64,000 bases of DNA from Pseudomonas nitroreducens (GCF_024170165.1 NZ_JALJXP010000017.1:1-64000); one strand, 5' to 3'. Counted from the stretch's first letter, positions 27,841 through 38,032 are shown. Numbers and translations: made by a program. The notes: a model not told the origin generated them from the letters alone.

Positions 27841-29655
27841 TCAGTGGTGACCTATGCCCTGGTCTTCCAGGTGATCCGCCTCGAACAGCGTCTCCAGTTC
27901 CTTGCGCGCCTCGCGGGCGGTCTGGATCACCGCGGTGTCGTCGTCGTAGACGCGGTACTGGGCCATCAGCACCGCCTCGTCGTGGCGCTTGAAGCGGCGG
28001 ATGCGCGCGGCGACCTGTTCCTCGGTCAGGCCCAGGCCGGTGAGCAGCAGGCGGCTCATCTCCAGGCTCGAGTGGAAGGTCTCGCGCACCGGCGTCGCGT
28101 CGGCATCCAGCAGGTGGTAGACGTGCTGGCGGTTGCGGGCCCGGCCGATGACCTTCAGGTGCGGGTAGAGCTTGCGCACCAGCCGCGCGGTCTCGATGTT
28201 GGTCTGCGGATCGTCCGTGGCGACGACGAAGAACTCGGCCTTCTCCACCTGCGCGGCGCGGAGGATTTCCGGGCGCAGCGGGTCGCCGTAGAAGATCGGG
28301 ATGTTGCCGTAGCTGCGGGTCAGCTCGATGGTGTCCACCGAGGTGTCCAGCGCGACGAAGGGCACGCCCTGGGCGCGCATGATACGCGCGACCACCTGGC
28401 CCATCCGGCCCATGCCGGCGATCACCACGCGCGGTGCGTCATCCGGCAACTGGCGGTATTCGGGCGGCGGCTCGCGCAGCACAGCGGGCTTGGGCTTGAT
28501 GCTGCGCGCCAGGGCCAGCACCAGCAGCGGGGTCATCGCCATCGACAGGGTGATGCACAGCACCAGCAGCGAGTGCAGCTTGCCGTCCATCAGCCCCTGG
28601 GCCAGGGCCAGCTTGAACACCACGAAGGCGAACTCGCCGCCGGCGCCCAGCAGCACGCCCAGGCGGATCGCCGAGACCTTGTCCAGGCCACCGGCCAGCC
28701 GGCCAATCAGGAACAGCAGCGGCAGCTTGATGCCCACCAGCAACAGGGTCAGGCCGAGCACCACGAAGGGCTCGCTCCGGAGCAGGCCGAGGTCGGCGCT
28801 CATGCCCACGCTGATGAAGAACAGGCCGAGCAGCAGGCCCTTGAAGGGTTCGATCTGCGCTTCCAGTTCGTGGCGGTACTCCGAGTCCGCCAGCAGCAGG
28901 CCGGCAAGGAAGGCACCCAGGCCCATGGAAACGCCGGCCCACTCCATCAGCCAGGCAGTGCCGACCACCACCAGCAGCGCAGTGGCGGTGGACAGGTCGG
29001 CCTGGCCGGTGCGAGCCACCGAGCGGAACACCGGGCGCAGCAGGAAGCGGCCGCCGATCACCACCACGGCGATGCTGCCGACCACTTCCAGCACGTGGCC
29101 CAGGTCACCGCCCGGTGCCGCCGAATCGGCGCGCGCGCCCAGCAGGGGGATCATGGCGATCAGCGGGATGGCGGCGATGTCCTGGAACAGCAGGATGGCG
29201 AAACCGAGGCGGCCGTACGGGCTGTTCAGCTCCTTGCGCTCGGCGAGGATCTGCAGGCCGAAGGCAGTGGACGACAGCGCCAGGCCACCGCCCAGCACCA
29301 CGGAGGTATTCACCGGCAGGTCGAAGGCCAGTACCGCGACGCTACCAATAGCCAGCGCGGTGAGCAGCACCTGTGCCAGACCGACGCCGAACACCTGCTT
29401 GCGCATCACCCACAGGCGCTTGGGCGAAAGCTCCAGGCCGATGATGAAGAGCAGCAGCACCACGCCCAACTCGGACAGGCTGGCGACGCTTTCGGGGTTG
29501 TCGATCAGCCCCAGCAGCGACGGGCCGATGAATACCCCGGCGAGCAGGTAGCCGAGCACGGCGCCCAATTGCAGGCGCTTGGCCAGCGGCACCATGAACA
29601 CCGCCGCGAGCAGGAAGACCACTGCCGACTGCAGGTAATTCGTCCCATGTTCCAT
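27841..29655 (-). CDS. KefB/KefC-type monovalent cation:proton antiporter
   Basis: 604 residues. An N-terminal CPA2 Na+/H+-exchanger domain with about 12-13 membrane segments (1-385; GYLLAGVFIGPSLLGL, LALSSTAFGLQIL, GVLLGAGGEFAFVV) is followed by a TrkA-N/RCK domain (about 405-520) with nucleotide motif GMGRMGQVV, and a charged tail ending in EADHLEDQGIGHH. It exports K+ (or Na+) under electrophile or pH stress. No KefF/KefG quinone-reductase subunit gene is adjacent. AAGGAG lies upstream of the ATG; the gene follows the lipoyl-ligase-like gene by 58 bases. Confidence 0.92.
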   Translation of the reverse strand: MEHGTNYLQSAVVFLLAAVFMVPLAKRLQLGAVLGYLLAGVFIGPSLLGLIDNPESVASLSELGVVLLLFIIGLELSPKRLWVMRKQVFGVGLAQVLLTALAIGSVAVLAFDLPVNTSVVLGGGLALSSTAFGLQILAERKELNSPYGRLGFAILLFQDIAAIPLIAMIPLLGARADSAAPGGDLGHVLEVVGSIAVVVIGGRFLLRPVFRSVARTGQADLSTATALLVVVGTAWLMEWAGVSMGLGAFLAGLLLADSEYRHELEAQIEPFKGLLLGLFFISVGMSADLGLLRSEPFVVLGLTLLLVGIKLPLLFLIGRLAGGLDKVSAIRLGVLLGAGGEFAFVVFKLALAQGLMDGKLHSLLVLCITLSMAMTPLLVLALARSIKPKPAVLREPPPEYRQLPDDAPRVVIAGMGRMGQVVARIMRAQGVPFVALDTSVDTIELTRSYGNIPIFYGDPLRPEILRAAQVEKAEFFVVATDDPQTNIETARLVRKLYPHLKVIGRARNRQHVYHLLDADATPVRETFHSSLEMSRLLLTGLGLTEEQVAARIRRFKRHDEAVLMAQYRVYDDDTAVIQTAREARKELETLFEADHLEDQGIGHH

Positions 29656-29713
29656 CGATCAAGACTCCTTGGAAGGGTTGGGGCGAAGCGAAGATCCACC
29701 CACGTCGTTCATT

Positions 29714-30448
29714 TCACACATCCAGCGCCACGCCCTCGGCCAGCAGGTGCCGCTGGAACTGCCCGGCCAGGGCATCCACCTGCTTCCACGGCTGCTCGTA
29801 GCGCTCATCCAGCGCCACATGGCTGCTGGCGCGCACACGGGCTTCGAGCCCGCAGTGCTCGTAGAAGGCGTTCACCGCGGCCACCATCGGCTCGCGTTGG
29901 TTTTCCATCAGGATGGCGCCGTGGGCCAGCACCACATAACGCCCGTCGCTGGGCCGGCGGCGCCAGCGCTGGGCGGTGCCCACCAGCTTGCGACCCCCGA
30001 GGTTGACGTTGTAGCGACCATCGCAGAACGCGCCGTCCACTTCCCCCAGTCCCGGATCGAGGCCCAGGGCCGCCAGCCAGTCGCACAGTGGCTGGCACAG
30101 GCGCAGGTACGCGGTCTCGATGCGCGTCTGCTCGTTGTCGCCCGGCGGGATCGCGTAGACCAGCGCGACATTGAGCACTGCGGCGGACTGCGGTACCGGC
30201 TCGCCACCGGTGTCACGCAGGGCAATCGGCCAGCCGAGGCCGGCGCAGGCGGCCTCGGCGGCGGCAAAGCCCTCCAGGCGACTCAGCCGGCGCGGCATCA
30301 CCAGGGACTGTTCCAGCGGGCTCCAGAACAGCAGGCCGCTGTCGCGCTCACCGGCGAAGGTGGCATCGAGCAGCGCGCGCTCGGCGTCCAGGCCCTGTTG
30401 CGCCGACAGTCGTTGCACTCTATTCATGACAGCGTCCTGGGGATTCAT
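29714..30448 (-). CDS. Lipoate-protein ligase/octanoyltransferase-like protein
   Basis: 244 residues, BPL/LplA/LipB superfamily. RDTGGEPV (78-85) corresponds to the RRxTGGG lipoyl-AMP motif, here with Glu for the third Gly and one Arg less, and GGRKLVGTAQR (151-161) carries the conserved lysine (Lys154); HGAILM follows. It may transfer lipoyl or octanoyl groups, or belong to the divergent ligase branch of unknown acyl substrate. The start is ambiguous because a 21-bp tandem duplication gives two in-frame ribosome-binding-site/ATG sets at 30448 and 30427. Divergent from the diguanylate cyclase gene. Confidence 0.75.
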   Translation of the reverse strand: MNPQDAVMNRVQRLSAQQGLDAERALLDATFAGERDSGLLFWSPLEQSLVMPRRLSRLEGFAAAEAACAGLGWPIALRDTGGEPVPQSAAVLNVALVYAIPPGDNEQTRIETAYLRLCQPLCDWLAALGLDPGLGEVDGAFCDGRYNVNLGGRKLVGTAQRWRRRPSDGRYVVLAHGAILMENQREPMVAAVNAFYEHCGLEARVRASSHVALDERYEQPWKQVDALAGQFQRHLLAEGVALDV

Positions 30449-30459
30449 GACAGCGTCCT
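30422..30459. repeat. Tandem 21-bp duplication carrying RBS and start codon
   Basis: ATTCATGACAGCGTCCT occurs at 30422-30438 and 30443-30459 (period 21). On the minus strand each copy reads AGGACGCTGTCATGAAT, i.e. a Shine-Dalgarno and an ATG; the two ATGs are seven codons apart and in frame. Confidence 0.9.
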
Positions 30460-30667
30460 TGGATAAACCGGGTTGCGGACTATGCCCGCCGAGGGCCTAT
30501 CCGACAATGTTCCGGGCCAATTTGTTGCCGCGCTTGGAAATTTCAGCGTAGCGGGCTGTGACTGTCGCGGTGTCGCGCCAAGTCACGCCGATTTCAATCC
30601 ACGCCGCAGCGAGGCGGCGCTGCGTCTATCCTGCTAGGGCCGGCACTTGCGCAGGAGGCCAGAGCCC

Positions 30668-31870
30668 GTGTCCAGGACGTTGCTGCAGCGTCTGCACCAC
30701 GCCATTGCCGTCAACGACGCGCTGGCGCTGCCGATCGCCCGGGAAAACCTGCGGCGTCTGTACGTCTCCGCCCTGCTGGCGGTGCCCTTCGACCTGGTCC
30801 ACATCCTGGTTTTCCGCCTCAACCTGCAGGGTTCCAGCCCCGAATACGACGGCTGGCGGCTGGACATCATCCGCGTTCACGCCACGGTCGCCGTGTTCTT
30901 CAGCCTGCTCGGCCTCCTCGCCTGGCTGGCCTCCCCGCCCCGACGCCACGCGCCGCTGTGGTACATGCAGACCTTGACGATACTGGGCAGCATCCTGCTG
31001 CTGGGATTCGGCATCGCCATCACCGGCGCCGACCAGCAGGTCACCAGCAGCATTACCCCCTTCCTGATGGCCTCAGTGGCCACCTCGCTGATCATCCTGT
31101 TGCGCCCGAGCCTGGCCGTCACGCTCTATATCCTCGCGCTGGCCGTCTTCGAGCTGACCATGACGCTGACCCAGGCCAGCCCGCAGCTGCGCCTGTCGAA
31201 CCAGATGGGCGGGCTGACCATCTGCGGAATCGGCCTGGTGCTGTCGTTCATCCTCTGGCACGGCCATGTGCGCAACCTGCGCCAGCGCGAGTTCCTCCGC
31301 CAGCAACGGCTGGAGCTGGAGGAAAAGAACCGCCAGCTGGAATACCTTGCCGGCCACGATCCCCTGACCGGGCTGTTCAACCGCCGCCAGTTCGACCAGC
31401 TGGTAGGCATGGAACTGTCGCGCGCCGCCCGCCAACCGGCGCCGATCAGCCTGCTCATGGTGGACCTGGATCATTTCAAGTTCATCAACGACCGCTACGG
31501 CCACCCGCTGGGCGACGAGGTCATTCGCCACACCGCCAGCCTGCTGAGGAACTACACCCGAACCGGCGACAGCGTGGCGCGCCTGGGCGGCGAGGAATTC
31601 CTGCTGCTGTTGCCCGACACCTCACAGCCCCAGGCACGGGTCATCGCCGAGAAGGTTCGCCGGCTGCTGGAGGAAACCCCGCTGCCGATGAAGGACGGCC
31701 TGCTCTACCTCACCGCGAGCTTCGGCATCGCCTGCCTGGAGGCCGGCATACCGGGCACTTATGAGGGGCTCTACGCGGCGGCGGACAAGGCGCTGTACAA
31801 GGCCAAGGCGAGCGGACGCAACCGGGTGGAGGTGATAGAGCTGGGGACGGAGATGGGGACGTTTGATTGA
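30668..31870 (+). CDS. Membrane-bound diguanylate cyclase (GGDEF)
   Basis: 400 residues from GTG 30668, which has AGGAGG nine bases upstream; a TTG seven codons earlier lacks one. Six hydrophobic segments (about 30-52, 70-88, 100-120, 128-146, 150-168, 182-198) form a MASE-like sensor, followed by a short coiled coil (205-227) and a GGDEF domain with DxLTGLFNRR, the active site GGEEF (307-311) and an inhibitory I-site RTGD (298-301) five residues before it. It should make cyclic di-GMP with product inhibition. No partner gene is evident. Confidence 0.92.
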   Translation: MSRTLLQRLHHAIAVNDALALPIARENLRRLYVSALLAVPFDLVHILVFRLNLQGSSPEYDGWRLDIIRVHATVAVFFSLLGLLAWLASPPRRHAPLWYMQTLTILGSILLLGFGIAITGADQQVTSSITPFLMASVATSLIILLRPSLAVTLYILALAVFELTMTLTQASPQLRLSNQMGGLTICGIGLVLSFILWHGHVRNLRQREFLRQQRLELEEKNRQLEYLAGHDPLTGLFNRRQFDQLVGMELSRAARQPAPISLLMVDLDHFKFINDRYGHPLGDEVIRHTASLLRNYTRTGDSVARLGGEEFLLLLPDTSQPQARVIAEKVRRLLEETPLPMKDGLLYLTASFGIACLEAGIPGTYEGLYAAADKALYKAKASGRNRVEVIELGTEMGTFD

Positions 31871-31924
31871 GAGCCCGAACCTGCGGCAATCCGCTCCTAC
31901 GCCAATGAACGCGACGGAGCCGAA

Positions 31925-31974
31925 CTGTAGGAGCGCGCCATGCGCGCGATCGTGGGCATGGCCCGTTCCTACAG
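31925..31974. repeat. Inverted pair of REP elements
   Basis: CTGTAGGAGCGCGCCATGCG... and its mirror ...GGGCATGGCCCGTTCCTACAG meet almost back to back. It sits between the converging diguanylate cyclase and lipoprotein genes. A lone CCGCTCCTAC at 31894-31903 may be a decayed third copy. Confidence 0.85.
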
Positions 31975-32003
31975 GGAGGTATTTGCTCGGATCAGTCCTT
32001 GCG

Positions 32004-32408
32004 CTACTGCGCGTACTTGCGCGTCAGCCCCGGCGGTACGCCGCTGCTGTCGGTCTCGGTCCAGGGACCTTGCGGGCCGACGCCCCAGTACCAGCCATTG
32101 TCCCAGTGGTAGTAGGTGCGCTGGCGATAGTAGAGGTCCTTCTGGCCCTGGATCACGTAGACGCCGAGGCTGGCGTCCCAGCGGCCCTTGCCGCCGGGCG
32201 GCGGGGCGAACTGGGTCGGGCGCTTGGCGGCAGGCGCTGCGCTGGGCTGCGGGGTAATCGGCGAGCTGGAGGTCTTGGCCGGCGGGATCGGCTTGCTCGG
32301 CTGCGAGGGCGGCGGCATCTGCGAAGGCGGCTGCTCCGGCTGCTGCGGCTGCACCACGCAACCACCCAGTACCAGCATGGCGCCCAGCGCCAGCAATCTG
32401 CCCTTCAT
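32004..32408 (-). CDS. Small proline-rich lipoprotein
   Basis: 134 residues. The signal peptide ends in a lipobox LGGC (Cys17), so the mature protein is lipidated. A Pro/Gln/Ser-rich linker (18-70) leads to a compact aromatic domain (WDASLGVYVIQGQKDLYYRQ, YYHWDNGWYWG). Similar short domains occur in hypothetical outer-membrane lipoproteins; function unknown. It is 23 bases after ccmI on the same strand with GAGAGGG before the ATG, so it may be the last gene of the ccm transcript. Confidence 0.75.
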   Translation of the reverse strand: MKGRLLALGAMLVLGGCVVQPQQPEQPPSQMPPPSQPSKPIPPAKTSSSPITPQPSAAPAAKRPTQFAPPPGGKGRWDASLGVYVIQGQKDLYYRQRTYYHWDNGWYWGVGPQGPWTETDSSGVPPGLTRKYAQ

Positions 32409-32431
32409 CGCTCAACCCTCTCTTGTCGTGA

Positions 32432-33643
32432 TTACTTCTGATCCGGGCTGTCGATTGTCACGCTCTGCTCGCCCGCCTGAGAAGTAGACAACGAAGCACT
32501 TCGTCCGATCCATTCCCCGGCAGTGGCGTTGCCCGCGCGGGAGATGCGCGCGACCAGCTGCACCTGCGGATGCTGGGAGAGCTTGAGCTGCGGCATCATC
32601 GCGTCGGCATCGCTGAGCGACACCTCGCTGGGCAGGTCGGCGACCTTCAGGCGTTTCACCGCCAGCGGCATCGGCGGACCACTCACCGCGCGGGCAAAGA
32701 CGAATACGCTGTCGTCCGGCTTGACCTGGCCCTTCACGGCGTCGGTCAGGTCGACCTTCACCTTCAGGGTCACGCCAGCGGTGGCGGCAGCAACCGGGGC
32801 TTCGGGCGGAGTCTGGCCCTTCTCGACCATGCGCTGGCGAGCGCGCTCTATGCCACCGGCGATGGCGTCGCGGGACGGGTCGTCCTGCGGCAGCACGGTG
32901 ACCAGGCGGCCCCAGTAGTCGATGGCGTCGGCATACTTCTCGTCTTCGAACGCGGCGATGCCGAGCAGGCCGAGGGTGGTGACTTCCTGCGGGTCCTTCT
33001 TCAACGCTTCGTCGGCGAGGTCGCGGACCTGCTGGCTGAGCGCTTTGTCACCGGCGAAGTACAGCGCCTGGGCCCACTGGCCGAGCACTTCCGGCTGGCG
33101 GCCGGAGAGGCGCGCGGCCTGTTCGAAGGCCTTGGCAGCATCGGCGGCGCGGTTCTGGGTCATGTAGGCACGACCAAGGAAGTACCAGCCTTCGGCGGAG
33201 TCCGGCTGGGCCTTCAGCGAACGCTCCAGGCGCGAGGTCATCTCTTCCATGGACTTGGGCGCGGTGGCGAACTCGCGGGCCAGTTCGACCTTGTCGCTGG
33301 CGCCCCAGTGCAGGTAGAGCCCCAGGGCGAGGAACGGCAGAACCACCGCGACCACCAGCGGCGCAGCACGGCCCAGGCGGGAACGGCGGTCGTCGCTGGC
33401 GCCTTCGGTGTCGGAGAGCAACTCGCGGGCCGCTTCGGCGCGGCCGGCCTCGAACTGCGCCTCGTCCAGGGTGCCGGCGTCACGCTGACTGGCCAGCTCG
33501 GCCAGGCGTTCCTGGTACAGGGCGACGTTGAGGGCGGTGCGGTCTTCCTCGGCCTGGGCCTTGCGGCCACGCAGCAGAGGGACGAGGAGAAATGCCAGGG
33601 CCACCAGCAACAGGAGGCCGGCGGCGAGCCAGAAATCGATCAT
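32432..33643 (-). CDS. ccmI: Cytochrome c maturation protein CcmI (CycH)
   Basis: 403 residues. Two N-terminal membrane helices (about 4-24 and 99-117) enclose a cytoplasmic leucine-zipper-like segment ([18 protein letters not shown]); TPR repeats follow (about 140-260) and then a C-terminal beta-rich periplasmic domain. CcmI presents apocytochrome c to the CcmF/H haem lyase. ATG overlaps the ccmH stop by four bases. Confidence 0.93.
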   Translation of the reverse strand: MIDFWLAAGLLLLVALAFLLVPLLRGRKAQAEEDRTALNVALYQERLAELASQRDAGTLDEAQFEAGRAEAARELLSDTEGASDDRRSRLGRAAPLVVAVVLPFLALGLYLHWGASDKVELAREFATAPKSMEEMTSRLERSLKAQPDSAEGWYFLGRAYMTQNRAADAAKAFEQAARLSGRQPEVLGQWAQALYFAGDKALSQQVRDLADEALKKDPQEVTTLGLLGIAAFEDEKYADAIDYWGRLVTVLPQDDPSRDAIAGGIERARQRMVEKGQTPPEAPVAAATAGVTLKVKVDLTDAVKGQVKPDDSVFVFARAVSGPPMPLAVKRLKVADLPSEVSLSDADAMMPQLKLSQHPQVQLVARISRAGNATAGEWIGRSASLSTSQAGEQSVTIDSPDQK

Positions 33644-34110
33644 TTGTCTTGGTTATCCAGCAATTGGTCGAGACGCGCCTGCTCCTCGGCGGACAGCGTG
33701 GTGGAAGTGGCAGCAGCCGGGCGACGGCGGCGGGCGACGATGGCGCCGATGACGATCACACCCAGGCCCAGCAGTGCGGCAGGACCGAACCAGAGCAGCC
33801 AGGTGCGCTCGCTGACTTCGGGCTTGTAGCGCACGAACTCGCCGTAGCGGTCGACCATGTAGTCGATGATCTGCTGGTTGCTCTTGCCGGCCTCCATCTG
33901 GGTGTAGATCTGCTTGCGCAGGTCAGCGGCGATCGGCGCGTTGGAGTCGGCGATGTCCTGGTTCTGGCACTTGGGGCAGCGCAGCTCGGTGGTCAGGTCG
34001 CGGAAGCGCGCGCGCTCGGCGTCATTGGCGAACTCGTAGGTGTCGATGGCGGCGTGGGCGATGCCGGTGAGGCACAGCCCCAGCGCTGCAGCAGCGAGCA
34101 GACGCTTCAT
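33640..34110 (-). CDS. ccmH: Cytochrome c maturation thiol reductase CcmH
   Basis: 156 residues. Signal peptide (to about 20), the redox motif LRCPKCQNQ with Cys45 and Cys48, and a C-terminal membrane helix (about 103-125). It reduces the haem-binding CxxCH thiols of apocytochrome c. It overlaps both neighbours by four bases (ATGA). Confidence 0.95.
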   Translation of the reverse strand: MKRLLAAAALGLCLTGIAHAAIDTYEFANDAERARFRDLTTELRCPKCQNQDIADSNAPIAADLRKQIYTQMEAGKSNQQIIDYMVDRYGEFVRYKPEVSERTWLLWFGPAALLGLGVIVIGAIVARRRRPAAATSTTLSAEEQARLDQLLDNQDK

Positions 34111-34649
34111 TTGCCCTCCGCTTCGTCGACCAAGCCCTGGTAGATCGGCGCCAGCTGTTCACGCCAGACCTTCTCGTCGACGGCGCCGACCAGCTTGTGG
34201 CGGATGATGCCGTCCTTGTCGATGATGTAGGTCTCCGGCGCGCCGTAGACGCCCAGGTCGAGGCCCAGGGTGCCCTGCGCATCGGCGATGTTCATCAGGT
34301 AGGGATTGTGCAGCTCCTTGAGCCACTTCTGCGCGGCGGCGCCGTCGTCCTTGTAGTTGATGCCGTAGATCACCACGCCCTTGGCGGCGAGATCGGTGAG
34401 CACCGGGTGCTCGAAGCGGCAGGTCGGGCACCAGGTGCCCCAGACGTTGACCAGTGCCGGCTTGCCCTTGAGGTCGGCCTCGGTGTAGGTCTTGCCCGGC
34501 TCGGTGACGCTGGGCAAGGAGAATGCCGGGAACGGCTTGCCGATCAGCGCCGAGGGCAACTCGCTGGGGTCCAGCCACAGGCCGCGGAAGAGGAATACCG
34601 CGACGACCAGGAAGATCGCCAGGGGCAACAGCAGGATCGCACGCTTCAC
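34107..34649 (-). CDS. ccmG: Thiol:disulfide interchange protein CcmG (DsbE)
   Basis: 180 residues with an N-terminal membrane anchor (about 4-23) and a thioredoxin fold. Active site WCPTC (Cys74, Cys77) in VNVWGTWCPTC. It passes reducing power from DsbD/CcdA to CcmH or apocytochrome c. Two bases separate it from the ccmF stop. Confidence 0.95.
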   Translation of the reverse strand: MKRAILLLPLAIFLVVAVFLFRGLWLDPSELPSALIGKPFPAFSLPSVTEPGKTYTEADLKGKPALVNVWGTWCPTCRFEHPVLTDLAAKGVVIYGINYKDDGAAAQKWLKELHNPYLMNIADAQGTLGLDLGVYGAPETYIIDKDGIIRHKLVGAVDEKVWREQLAPIYQGLVDEAEGK

Positions 34650-34651
34650 AC

Positions 34652-36625
34652 TCAGGCTCCCTGTCCGGCGAGGCCCAGGGCCTCGCGTACACGCGTTTTC
34701 ACTTTCAACCGGTAGCGACGGTCCAGCGCCGCCAGCACGCCGCCCAGGGCCATCAGCAGGCCGCCGAGCCAGATGAAGCGCACGAAGGGCTTGATGTGCA
34801 CGCGCACCGCCCAGGCACCGTTGTCCAGCGGCTCACCCAGGGCGACGTAGAGGTCGCGGGTGAGGCTGCCGTGGATGCCGGCCTCGGTCATCATCGAGTT
34901 CTGCACGCTGTAAAGGCGCTTCTCCGGGTGCAGCACCGCCACTTCCGAGCCCTTGCGGGTCACGCGGATGGTGCCCTTGTCCGAGGTGAAGTTCGGCCCC
35001 TCGAAGTGATGGGTGCCCTCGAAGCGGAACTGGTAACCGGCCAGCTCCACCGACTCGCCCGGCGCCATGCGCAGATCGCGCTGGGCGCTGAACTGGCTGG
35101 TGAGCACCACGCCAATGGCGCAGATGGCGATACCGAAGTGCGCCAGCTGCATGCCCCAGTAACTGCGGTTGAGGCCTGCAGCGCCGGCGATCACACCCTT
35201 GTGGCGGACCTTGTCGAAGAAGTCGCGCAGACCGGCTAGCACCACCCACGCGGCGAGCATGAAGACGGCCAGAACTTCCCAGTGCAGCTCGCCATACAGG
35301 AAGCTGCCGAGGCCGCCCAGCACCACGGTGCCGATCAGCACCGGGGTGAGCATGTTGCGCAGCCAGCGGGTCGGGGTGTCCTTCCAGCGCACCAGCACGC
35401 CGACCGCCAGGGCCAGCATGAGAATGGCGATCAGCGGCACGAACAGCGCGTTGAAGTACGGCGGGCCGACCGACAGCTTGGCGCCGCTGATGGCGTCGAG
35501 CACCAGCGGATAGAGGGTGCCCAGCAGGATCATCGAGGCGGTGACCACCAGGATCAGGTTGTTCAGCAGCAGCAGGGTCTCACGGGACCACAGGGCGAAG
35601 CCGACCTGGCTCTTGACCACCGGCGCGCGCAGGGCGAACAGGGTCAGCGAACCACCGACCACCACCAGCAGGAAGGCGAGGATGAACACGCCGCGCTCGG
35701 GGTCCGAGGCGAAGGCGTGCACCGAGGTCAGTACGCCGGAGCGGACCAGGAAGGTGCCCAGCAGGCTCAGGGAGAAGGCCGCGATGGCCAGCAGCACGGT
35801 CCAGCTCTTGAACACGCCGCGCTTCTCGGTCACCGCCAGCGAATGGATCAGCGCGGTGCCCACCAGCCAGGGCATGAAGGAGGCGTTTTCCACCGGGTCC
35901 CAGAACCACCAGCCGCCCCAACCCAGTTCGTAGTAGGCCCACCAGGAGCCGAGCACGATGCCGACGCCGAGGAAGGTCCAGGCCACCAGGGTCCAGGGAC
36001 GCGACCAGCGTGCCCAGGCAGCGTCGAGGCGGCCGCCGAGCAGTGCGGCGATGGCGAAGGCGAAGGCCACCGAGAAGCCCACGTAGCCCATGTAGAGCAT
36101 CGGCGGGTGGATGATCAGCCCTGGGTCCTGCAGCAGCGGGTTGAGGTCGTTGCCGTCCGCCGGCACCTGCGGCAGCAGGCGGCTGAAGGGATTGGAGGTG
36201 ATGATCAGGAACAGCAGGAAGCCGGTGCTGATCATGCCCATCACGGCGAGCACGCGGGCCAGCATCACTTCCGGCAGCTGGCGGGAGAACACCGACACGG
36301 CGAAGGTCCAGCCGCCGAGGATCAGCGCCCAGAGCAGCAGCGAACCTTCGTGGGCGCCCCATACGGCACTGAACTTGTAGTACCAGGGCAGCGCGCTGTT
36401 GGAGTTGCTGGCGACGTAGGCCACCGAGAAATCATCGTGGAGGAAGGCCCAGGTCAGGCAGCCGAAGGAGAACAGCAGGAAGGCGAACTGCCCCCAGGCT
36501 GCCGGGCGCGCCAGGCTCATCCACTGCCGATCGCCGCGCCAGGCGCCGACCAGCGGGAAGAACGACATCACCAGTGCCATGCACAGCGCGAGGATCAGCG
36601 AGAGGTGGCCGAGTTCAGGAATCAT
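34652..36625 (-). CDS. ccmF: Haem lyase subunit CcmF
   Basis: 657 residues with about 13-15 membrane segments. The tryptophan-rich haem-handling motif WGGWWFWDPVEN (236-247), HEGSLLLW (92-99) and His173 in IIHPPM are intact. It ligates haem from holo-CcmE to apocytochrome c. Two bases after ccmE. Confidence 0.96.
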   Translation of the reverse strand: MIPELGHLSLILALCMALVMSFFPLVGAWRGDRQWMSLARPAAWGQFAFLLFSFGCLTWAFLHDDFSVAYVASNSNSALPWYYKFSAVWGAHEGSLLLWALILGGWTFAVSVFSRQLPEVMLARVLAVMGMISTGFLLFLIITSNPFSRLLPQVPADGNDLNPLLQDPGLIIHPPMLYMGYVGFSVAFAFAIAALLGGRLDAAWARWSRPWTLVAWTFLGVGIVLGSWWAYYELGWGGWWFWDPVENASFMPWLVGTALIHSLAVTEKRGVFKSWTVLLAIAAFSLSLLGTFLVRSGVLTSVHAFASDPERGVFILAFLLVVVGGSLTLFALRAPVVKSQVGFALWSRETLLLLNNLILVVTASMILLGTLYPLVLDAISGAKLSVGPPYFNALFVPLIAILMLALAVGVLVRWKDTPTRWLRNMLTPVLIGTVVLGGLGSFLYGELHWEVLAVFMLAAWVVLAGLRDFFDKVRHKGVIAGAAGLNRSYWGMQLAHFGIAICAIGVVLTSQFSAQRDLRMAPGESVELAGYQFRFEGTHHFEGPNFTSDKGTIRVTRKGSEVAVLHPEKRLYSVQNSMMTEAGIHGSLTRDLYVALGEPLDNGAWAVRVHIKPFVRFIWLGGLLMALGGVLAALDRRYRLKVKTRVREALGLAGQGA

Positions 36626-36627
36626 CG

Positions 36628-37113
36628 TCAGTTGCTCCCCTGCTGCGGCGCGGCGTTACCCGTCTGGCTGGCTTCGTAGTGCTCCAGCTTGCCGCTGTCC
36701 TTGAGCGCCTTGGTGACTTCCGGCGGCATGTATTTCTCGTCGTGCTTGGCCAGCACTTCATCGGCGGTCAGCACGCCGGCTTCGTTGATCTTGCCCAGGG
36801 CGACGATGCCCTGCCCTTCGCGGAACAGGTCGGGGAGGATGCCGCGGTATTTCACCGTCACTTCCTTGGCGAAGTCGGTGACCACGAATTCCACGTCCAG
36901 CGAATCCGCCGAACGCTTGAGCGAGCCCTTCTCCACCATGCCGCCGGCGCGGATGCGCGTGTCGTGCGGAGCCTCGCCGTTGGCGATCTGGGTCGGGGTG
37001 TAGAACAGGTTGATGTTTTCCTGCAGGGCCGACAGCGCCAGGCTGACGGCGACGCCAACGCCGGCGACGATGGCGAGGACGATGTACAGACGCTTCTTGC
37101 GGACCGGATTCAC
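36628..37113 (-). CDS. ccmE: Haem chaperone CcmE
   Basis: 161 residues from a GTG at 37113 that overlaps the ccmD stop (GTGA). N-terminal membrane anchor (about 8-28), OB-fold and the covalent haem-binding [11 protein letters not shown] with His124 and Tyr128. A frame reaching 37230 is rejected because it overlaps all of ccmD's end and is not family sequence. Confidence 0.95.
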   Translation of the reverse strand: MNPVRKKRLYIVLAIVAGVGVAVSLALSALQENINLFYTPTQIANGEAPHDTRIRAGGMVEKGSLKRSADSLDVEFVVTDFAKEVTVKYRGILPDLFREGQGIVALGKINEAGVLTADEVLAKHDEKYMPPEVTKALKDSGKLEHYEASQTGNAAPQQGSN

Positions 37114-37289
37114 TTGCTGGCCTCCCGGCGCAGACGACGCGCCTCTTCTTGCAGGTAACGCCGGCGCGCCACGATCGGCGAGACGACGTTGATCGCCAGG
37201 ACCACCAGGCAGATGGCGTAGGCGGACCACACGTAAGGGCCATGGTGTCCCATGGCGAGGAAATCGGAGAAGGACTCGAAACTACTCAT
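37110..37289 (-). CDS. ccmD: Haem exporter accessory protein CcmD
   Basis: 59 residues with one membrane helix (about 18-38) and a basic tail [15 protein letters not shown]. It helps release holo-CcmE from CcmABC. The ATG overlaps the ccmC stop (ATGA). Confidence 0.93.
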   Translation of the reverse strand: MSSFESFSDFLAMGHHGPYVWSAYAICLVVLAINVVSPIVARRRYLQEEARRLRREASK

Positions 37290-38032
37290 TGCGCGCGCTC
37301 CACCACGGCCTTGACCCAGCTCGCGCGGGCTTCGCGCTTGAGCACTTCCAGGCGCATGCGCATCATCAGCACCACGGCGAAGAAGCAGTAGAAACCGGCG
37401 ACCATCATCAGCAGCGGAATCCACATCTCCGGCGGCATCGGCGGCTTCTCGGTGAGGGTGAAGGTGGCCGGCTGGTGCAGGGTGTTCCACCAGTCCACCG
37501 AGTACTTGATGATCGGGATGTTCACCACGCCGACGATGGCCAGCACCGCGCAGGCCTTGGCCGCGCTGTCGCGGTTGGTGATGGCCTGGCCCAGGGCAAT
37601 GATGCCGAAATAGAGGAACAGCAGGATCAGCATCGAGGTCAGGCGCGCGTCCCAGACCCACCAGGCGCCCCAGGTCGGCTTGCCCCAGATGGCACCGGTG
37701 ACCAGCGCGACGAAGGTCATCCAGGCGCCGATGGGCGCGGCGCACTGCACGGCGACGTCGGCGATCTTCATCTTCCAGATCAGCCCGACCGCGCCGGCCA
37801 CGGCCAGCATCACGTAGCAGGACTGGGCGAGGAACGCCGCCGGCACGTGGATATAGATGATCCGGAAGCTGTTGCCCTGCTGGTAGTCCGGCGGCGCGAA
37901 GGCCAGGCCCCAGACGGTGCCGGCAACCATCAGCAGGATCGCGGCGACCGCGAACCAGGGCATCCAGCGTCCGCTGATCTCGTAGAACCACTTGGGCGAG
38001 CCAAGCTTGTGAAACCAAGTCCAGTTCATCAT
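37286..38032 (-). CDS. ccmC: Haem handling protein CcmC
   Basis: 248 residues, six membrane segments. WGAWWVWD (121-128) and His62 in IYIHVPAA are conserved haem-binding elements. It loads haem onto CcmE. ATGATG gives two adjacent start options at 38032 and 38029. A 65-base gap separates it from ccmB, the only sizeable gap in the operon. Confidence 0.95.
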   Translation of the reverse strand: MMNWTWFHKLGSPKWFYEISGRWMPWFAVAAILLMVAGTVWGLAFAPPDYQQGNSFRIIYIHVPAAFLAQSCYVMLAVAGAVGLIWKMKIADVAVQCAAPIGAWMTFVALVTGAIWGKPTWGAWWVWDARLTSMLILLFLYFGIIALGQAITNRDSAAKACAVLAIVGVVNIPIIKYSVDWWNTLHQPATFTLTEKPPMPPEMWIPLLMMVAGFYCFFAVVLMMRMRLEVLKREARASWVKAVVERAQ

